A stretch of DNA of 64,000 nt from NCBI GenBank assembly GCA_014905825.1, contig JACGCN010000064.1:1-64000 (forward strand), written 5' to 3'. Under the pieces are notes generated by a model. That model made no database searches. It saw only the letters and a program-made list of their open reading frames with translations, and was not told the DNA's origin. The translations under genes and the position numbers were made by a program. The stretch comes from Lyophyllum atratum. Its lineage: Eukaryota; Basidiomycota; Agaricomycetes; Agaricales; Lyophyllaceae. Below are positions 59,201-64,000 of the stretch, one piece after another. Position 1 is the first letter of the stretch. Every line of letters begins with the position of its first letter.

Positions 59201-59269
59201 CCTCGATCCGGCAGGAACTCGCCACTGAACATCGCGGATATGAGCGGTGACGGGTGTAGAATGGTGTAA
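56247..59269 (+). CDS. F-box and leucine-rich-repeat protein (SCF substrate receptor)
   Basis: Two exons (intron about 57612-57671) encode about 987 residues. The first 370 residues are Ser/Thr/Pro-rich and disordered. The F-box begins FDDVLPRELRLQIFEALIGL, is interrupted by about 35 residues (ATDGRWSAAKASSAKNRW region), and resumes LVKLSRVSKSWQTLAFDGQL. About twelve cysteine-containing-type LRRs follow (LTAVNLQGCSSLTTRSLHRI, LISLDINRCSNMDAQGIRSM, LRHLSMSCCLLLTDDACSNL, LEQLNMSFATEVTDDALLLL), then a charged C-terminal tail. F-box/LRR proteins bind Skp1 through the F-box and recruit substrates through the LRR arc for SCF ubiquitination. The closest functional analogues are Grr1/Pof2-like receptors. 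The exact orthologue is not assigned. Confidence 0.9.
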
Positions 59270-59559
59270 CTTGCTGTAAGACAGTCTCTCTTGTATAAAA
59301 TTTCTCCCTGATTCGGGTAGGTGTACGTTGTATTTTTTTCTTTGCTGCTCTCCCCTGCTTCTGCTCGCACTCACGACCACGACGGATTACGAACATGTAC
59401 TACCACCCCACTTCATTGACACAACATAACGACATAGCTATATCTTGTACAAATTACTTTCCATTGTATGTAAATTGCTGGTGTAACATGATGTAGACAG
59501 ATCACTATTATCGACATATAGGTCATGACAGACGACGAAAACCTCTGCAGCGCAGCCCG
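59270..59559. terminator. Convergent 3' ends of the F-box/LRR and LRP1 genes
   Basis: The two stop codons face each other across 290 bp. The interval is AT-rich with TATA-like words (59293-59300, 59440-59450) suitable for polyadenylation on both strands. Transcript ends cannot be placed from sequence alone. Confidence 0.4.
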
Positions 59560-60695
59560 TCAACGATTTTTGCTTTTCTTCTTCGTCTTTTTGGCCTTTT
59601 TCGTGTCTCCGGGTCCTAGTGCGGGGGAATTCTGATTCAAGTCGCCTTTGTCAGATGCTCCTATTCCGCCTCCAGTAGTACCAGTAGCCGAGTCGGTTGC
59701 CGCATCGTCCAGCGCCCGTTTCTTGCCACGTCGAACTTGAGGGTCCGGGGTTGATGTCTCGCTGGGAGATGCATCCACCGGATTTGAGGCAGAGGTATCA
59801 TCGCCGTAGCCTGGAAAGTAATTTGTTTGATGGTATATAAAACTGGCCGCAGAACGGAATCTCACCAGCAAACGGATCGATAGCAGGCCGCCTACGCTTA
59901 TTATTGCCCTTTGATGTTGGTGTGTCTCCTGCCAAAGGGACCTCTTTGGCCTTTCCTTTTGCCTTCTTGGATTTGGGGGCGCCGGTGTCGACCTCCATGT
60001 CGTCCTCGGCACCATCAAATACTTCCAGCTCCTCCTCTTCGCTTTCCCGCGCATCTTGCTCCTTCAGCTTCTTTTCGTATAGCTGCCGCTCGAGCATCTT
60101 GCTTGTTATCTTGGTCTGTACTAGGGCCGAGGATGAGGGTTCCGGGGTCTCATCAGCCGGTGTCTTCCCGTAGGTTGCCTGGGTAATAGCATGCTTGATA
60201 AAACGCTGCGCAGCGCCCTTGTCTATTTCTGCACGTTCTTGATAGCCCAGAGTATATGTATTAGTTTCGGCTGAAGGACTGACGGAGACATACTCGTTGG
60301 CGGATTCTCGGCAGTAGAAATTTTGTTGAAGTACTCCTTTACTCGATCCTAGGACGTGAGCTGAGTCAGGTGGAGGGCCAGATCTGACAGCAGCCACACC
60401 ATACCAGTTCAGGGACCACGGGGTGGGTTTTCGGGTCAATACCCCTCGACTTGAGGTAAACTAAAGAATCGGATAAGGTTTGATAACGAGAGAGTAGAGC
60501 GGACATACTGAAAATGAGGTCGTATACAAGGTATGGCAGGACGGTTTGTAACTTGGCCTGTTGGATCGGTTCAAGGGCGACGATAGATTCTGGGAGGGTT
60601 TGGGCAAATAGTGGTTCCAGCATGGCCTCGAGGTCATCGAAAGAGGAGGACAAGTTGGCGAGCTTTGTTTTTGCTCTTTCTGTCTGGCTAGTCAT
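59560..60695 (-). CDS. LRP1: Exosome-associated LRP1/C1D (Rrp47) family protein
   Basis: C1D/Rrp47 binds Rrp6 and structured RNA and helps the nuclear exosome process rRNA, snoRNA and snRNA 3' ends. Four exons sum to 319 codons. The Sas10/Utp3/C1D domain occupies about residues 1-140: TKLANLSSSFDDLEAMLEPL, AKLQTVLPYLVYDLIFSMSA, YLKSRGIDPKTHPVVPELDR, VKEYFNKIS, RAEIDKGAAQRFIKHAI. The rest is a low-complexity acidic then basic tail (EEEELEVFDGAEDDMEVDTG, KSKKAKGKAKEV) ending in a Lys-rich stretch (KKAKKTKKKSKNR) that probably binds RNA and carries the nuclear localisation signal. The start at 60695 is the first ATG after the upstream stop that leaves the domain intact. It is transcribed divergently from SF3B5. 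Confidence 0.9.
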
Positions 60696-60811
60696 GATGG
60701 TCGTGGACGGCTTCAATATGCGTCGCGTCTTGATAAAAAAAAAGACCTGAGGCAACGGAAACAAATCGTTTCGCGCCTTCGAAATAAACAACGGTCAACA
60801 CGTTCCTTGCC
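60696..60811. promoter_or_regulatory. 116-bp bidirectional promoter between LRP1 and SF3B5
   Basis: Only 116 bp separate the start codons of two divergent RNA-metabolism genes. The interval contains a run of nine A (about 60735-60743), a typical nucleosome-disfavouring element of fungal promoters, and no other coding possibility. Shared regulation is inference. Confidence 0.55.
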
Positions 60812-61355
60812 ATGGTCAGTCATCTCAGAGTCCGTGGGGTTGTTATTCGAGCTAACCTGCAGTGCAATTGACAGTCTTCCGAGCTGCGATATACAGCAAA
60901 TACACAGTTGGAGCACCGTGAGTCCTTCTGTCACCCTCGACGTCTAGCCTAACCTAACGCAACTTGCCTTCTCACAGTTCATGCTCGTTACACTGGCACA
61001 GGTATGTTGTTGTACCCTGCCACACGGCTATATACTCACAGACTCGCAGGGCATGCGGACTTGACGAAATAGTATGTGCAAATTCTGTATCTCGTGATAT
61101 CAACAGCTCCTAATGTCCGGAAAGTGACTGGCTTACCCACCAACATCGGGATACCTTGGCGTCCATTGTGGGACACCCCACGCTCTTGTCTTACCTTGCG
61201 ATAGCAGACGGAGAGTCAATAGGGCGTGTCAAATTTGAAATGACTGAGGTTTGTGTAGTCTTTTCACAGGCACATGTGGAGCAATAACTGACTCTCACTG
61301 TCACTAGCGGATGCTGCAGCCCTGTGGGCCGCCCCCTCGTAAAGACGAAGACTGA
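60812..61355 (+). CDS. SF3B5: Splicing factor 3B subunit 5 (SF3b10)
   Basis: Small structural subunit of the SF3b complex of U2 snRNP, contacting SF3B1 near the branch-site pocket. Six exons code for 87 residues, against 86 in human. Exon 1 is just ATG before a GTCAGT donor; acceptor CAATTGACAG follows a GAGCTAAC branch site. Then SSELRYTANTQLEHLHARYT, GTGHADLTKYDWLTHQHRDT, LASIVGHPTLLSYLAIADGE, SIGRVKFEMTE and RMLQPCGPPPRKDED. Nearly every conserved position of the family (QLEHL, Y-x-G-T-G-H-A-D, W-L-x-x-Q-H-R-D, R-M-L-Q-P-C-G-P-P) is present. The small size, start-codon-only first exon and five introns explain why no long open frame marks it. Confidence 0.95.
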
Positions 61356-61797
61356 AATTTCGCTCTATAAGTACATATGTAGAAATATACTGTGTGGCAT
61401 TTGACCGGTACATCAAGTCAAAGATGACAGGCTTTGAATGAGCCGCGGTGTGCACGACGTTTTGTAATGATCTAAACGAATTCGGTTGACGCATTTGGAG
61501 TGAATTAGTGATGGGAGATGTATATTTTCGATCACACCTTCACTCAGTACTCAGGCTCGACCCACTATCCCAATGGACCTCCGATAACCGGAGTTCAGTG
61601 CAACAACTACTTGGGAGTCGGCTGTGAATGCCAATGCCCTCCACATGCTATTAGGGGTTGCCCATTCTATCCTTTCGACCACCACCTGCCATTGTCCGCT
61701 CACAAAGAACGTCCCGCCTGGCCACGGCCTACCCGACAAAAGACCCTTGCGCTTTGCCACCTGGGTGTGCCCCTTTATATAATCAGTCTCGTTAGCA
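61356..61797. other. Spacer between SF3B5 and the methyltransferase gene
   Basis: About 0.44 kb. A TATATAA element at about 61776-61782 lies only 16-22 bp before the ATG used for the next gene, so either it is not the functional TATA box or translation starts at a later in-frame ATG. No coding sequence is supported. Confidence 0.45.
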
Positions 61798-64000
61798 ATG
61801 GCCTCAATAGCTCGTCCCTTTCCATTAATCCAACCGTCAGACCCGACGACTTCTTCTGTCGATCATTTAACGCCCTTGCGACGATCGCTTTCACGACCTA
61901 CCTCTGGACACTACACTCTCAGACGATTCTCCTATATTTCCGAGTTCCTGCCAGAGCAGGAGGATCTCGTACCATCCCGTTCGCACTCAATCCTCCGATC
62001 AGCATCCTTTTCGAGCATGGGTTTTGGTTTCAAAGAGAAAGTCAAGGAGAAAGAGAATAGTCGTCCTGGTAAGGTGGCTGACCAGGCCAAGGTCGTCTCT
62101 TCTCCCACTGTCCACCCGAGTTCACCCCTCGCGACGGTCCCACCGCCCTCTATACGGTTTCAGAAGCGGCCTACTTCGTCGCATGGTCTATTTAACCTGC
62201 ATAAACCGAAGGGTTTGAAGAAGAAGAGATCTTTGGCGTCCCTTCTTTCCGAATCAGCTACTGCTGAAGGCACCCAACCACCACGAGCTTCCCGGACGCA
62301 TTCTTCTGACGCTGCATCCTCGTCTAATTTGGCTGTACCCTCGAAATCCTCCCTATCAGGTGCCAAAGAGAAGGCTACGAGAGCAGCCGAACGGGATCTT
62401 CGAAAGGAGGAGTATAGGCAGCTACAATTGCAAGGCCCGACACCCCAACCAATCCGCCCAAGCAGCAAGAAGGCCATTTGGGCAAAACGTCACAATATGA
62501 AGGTGCACACACTTCAAAATCAGGCTGTCTACATGCAAGCATACGATCCTATCCTTCTTGAAAAGTATGTGATCGTTATCATGTCAGCCATTCCTTTACT
62601 AACCGAATTTCAAGTGACCGGCAGCTAGACCTTTTGCTGCGACAGATTAATCCTCTTGAAAATCCTTCCTTCCATGACTATGGACGCAATGTGCCCTTCT
62701 ATGTGCTTGATGTCGGGTGTGGTGCTGGTCATTGGCTCCTAGAGGCTGCTACCCATTGGAACCACTCCTCAATCACTGGTTTTGATATGGTAGACATCTT
62801 GATTCCCGAGGCGCGTGATCATGACAAGATTCACTTCAGTCGTGGAAACTTGCACGTCTTCGTTTAATATTCTACGTTATTATTGCTGACTTCCTTGACA
62901 GCCTTCAGCGCTGGCCGATGCCGGACAAGACCTTCGACCTCGTACGCATGGCTAATCTCTCTCTCTGTATACCGTACGACAAATGGGAGCACGTCTTGGC
63001 CGAAGTACACCGGGTACTTACAATCGACGGTCGACTTGAGCTGATCGACGACCAAATTTTCTTCCCTTACGCGTCAGAATCCACAGCACGGCCAATTTCG
63101 CTATCCCTTTCCATTCCCCCTCTTAAATCACCTGCTCTCGATAAGGGGGTTTCTTTCTTTGACATGGATGAAGAGCAAGAAAACGATGCTGATTCCATCG
63201 GGTCGCAGTCGACGCTCATCAGCGACGGAGATACAATATTCCCTTCGCCCAAGCATCCGGATAGCTTGTTCATATCCAACCCCGACGCCCCTAGCAGCCC
63301 GACGAAGCCCAAACCAGCATCAGCAGCTTTTGATGACGATAATGCCCCTACCTCAGCAACTACGATCAAACCTGCGGACACAGCTCACCCGTCCGAATGG
63401 AGTGACAACGCGAGGGCATCGAAGGATATGGAGACTGTCTTCGAAAAGATGCTCAACAAGAGATTTGGCGTCCACTCGCGCCCATCGGAATTTATAGTCA
63501 ATATTATGGCACACGTGTTCGGGAATGGGGAGAAGCTGCAAAGCTACCACCTGAAGTTGGCGCCCAAAGACGCTCACATAGAATATGCACGGAGCGGTGG
63601 CAACGCTAGCGGGACGGGTAGCTCGGAAGGCGGCGACAAAGAGGATAAAGCGGTGGCAGAGTCGAAGAAGGTCGGTCAGAGAATAAACGGAATGACTAGG
63701 CCCTGGTTCAATGCCGACGGTGACAAGGAAGAGAAAAGGCGTCTCAAGAAGCTCGCCAAGAGCCCGACGCCGACGACGGACATATCATTCTTCCCACCAG
63801 ATACCCGCATTCCAGAGACTCTCAGCGCGAAAGCTGCTGGTCGCCTCGGCCTTAGCGGGGAGAGTCCGATTCCCAAGGCCGTTTCTCGCATCCCAGAAAA
63901 TGTCAGCGCAAAGGCCGCTCATCGTCTTGGTATTCCCATGACGGGGGAGTTGAAAAGCGAAGAATCGGCGCAGTTGCGATCCCCTGCTCCCGAGCCCAAA
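61798..64000 (+). CDS. Class I SAM-dependent methyltransferase, C-terminus beyond the window
   Basis: The N-terminal 240 residues are Ser/Pro/Lys-rich (MASIARPFPLIQPSDPTTSS; GLKKKRSLASLLSESATAEG), ending in KKAIWAKRHNMKVHTLQNQA. After an intron the methyltransferase core begins: FYVLDVGCGAGHWLLEAATH (motif I), ITGFDMVDI, then after a second intron MPDKTFDLVRMANLSLCIPY, WEHVLAEVHRVLTIDGRLEL, IDDQIFFPY. A disordered insert follows, then FEKMLNKRFGVHSRPSEFIV and a basic tail with two near-identical units (RIPETLSAKAAGRLGLS, RIPENVSAKAAHRLGIP). The second intron (about 62857-62911) fits GTCTTC with acceptor CCTTCAG; a GC donor two residues earlier is also possible. No stop before the right edge. 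The substrate is unknown. Confidence 0.85.

Noticed and set aside
58325..59380. Long open frame (351 codons) antisense to the F-box/LRR gene.
   Set aside because: It mirrors the LRR codons of the + strand gene, has no domain of its own, and overlaps several other antisense frames caused by the GC-rich third positions.
62850..62915. A third GC-AG intron in the methyltransferase gene.
   Set aside because: A GT donor (GTCTTC) with acceptor CCTTCAG also keeps frame, so no non-canonical site is needed.

Overview
The window reads as nuclear DNA of a mushroom-forming basidiomycete (Agaricomycetes). Genes are dense, mostly single-copy housekeeping genes, and are cut by many short introns (about 45-85 nt) with GT-AG ends and CTAAC/CTGAC-like branch sites. 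The encoded proteins (FAB1, COP9 subunit 2, Sad1, G-beta, NTE1, Vps33, SF3b5, Rsm22, 2-methylisocitrate lyase) are fungal in style. There is no rRNA, convincing tRNA, CRISPR array or intact transposon. I rebuilt exon structures by joining frames across splice signals. For most multi-exon genes the summed exon length is a multiple of three, which supports the models.

Layout. 0-2.8 kb (-): a PIKfyve/FAB1 lipid kinase gene whose kinase end lies off the left edge and whose frame is broken many times as sequenced. 3.9-5.9 kb (+): COP9 signalosome subunit 2. 6.1-11.8 kb: three mitoribosome genes, mL40 (-), uL1m (+) and RSM22 (-). 12.0-13.9 kb (+): splicing factor SAD1, divergent from RSM22. 14-21 kb: a gene-poor stretch that holds three tandem paralogous mini-genes (-), each encoding a single double-stranded-RNA-binding domain of 74-75 residues. 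21.2-26.0 kb (+): G-protein beta subunit, then a golgin-like coiled-coil protein. 26.1-28.3 kb (-): exonuclease V. 29.0-32.3 kb (-): a long disordered protein with recurring K-L-x-K-x-F-G motifs. 33.3-36.8 kb (-): an NVJ2-like SMP/PH lipid-transfer protein. 37.3-40.7 kb (-): an unrecognised small gene and a tail-anchored agaricomycete protein. 41.9-42.6 kb (-): a damaged glyoxalase-fold gene. 42.9-45.3 kb (+): mitochondrial 2-methylisocitrate lyase. 45.6-51.1 kb (+): NTE1 phospholipase. 51.3-54.0 kb (+): VPS33. 54.8-55.2 kb (+): a YABBY/HMG-like mini-protein. 56.2-59.3 kb (+): an F-box/LRR protein. 59.6-60.7 kb (-): LRP1/C1D, sharing a 116-bp promoter with SF3B5 (60.8-61.4 kb, +). 61.8 kb to the right edge (+): a SAM-dependent methyltransferase, truncated.

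Functional themes are mitochondrial translation, RNA metabolism (SAD1, SF3b5, LRP1, the dsRBD cluster), and membrane lipid and contact-site biology (FAB1, NVJ2-like, NTE1, VPS33). I see no operon-like logic beyond shared divergent promoters. The most unusual feature is the tandem array of three single-domain dsRBD genes at 14.9-17.9 kb, which are short, intron-split and easy for gene finders to miss. Frame breaks of one base, several in homopolymers, affect FAB1, the glyoxalase gene and the last exon of EXO5. They could be consensus errors or real decay, and the sequence alone cannot decide.
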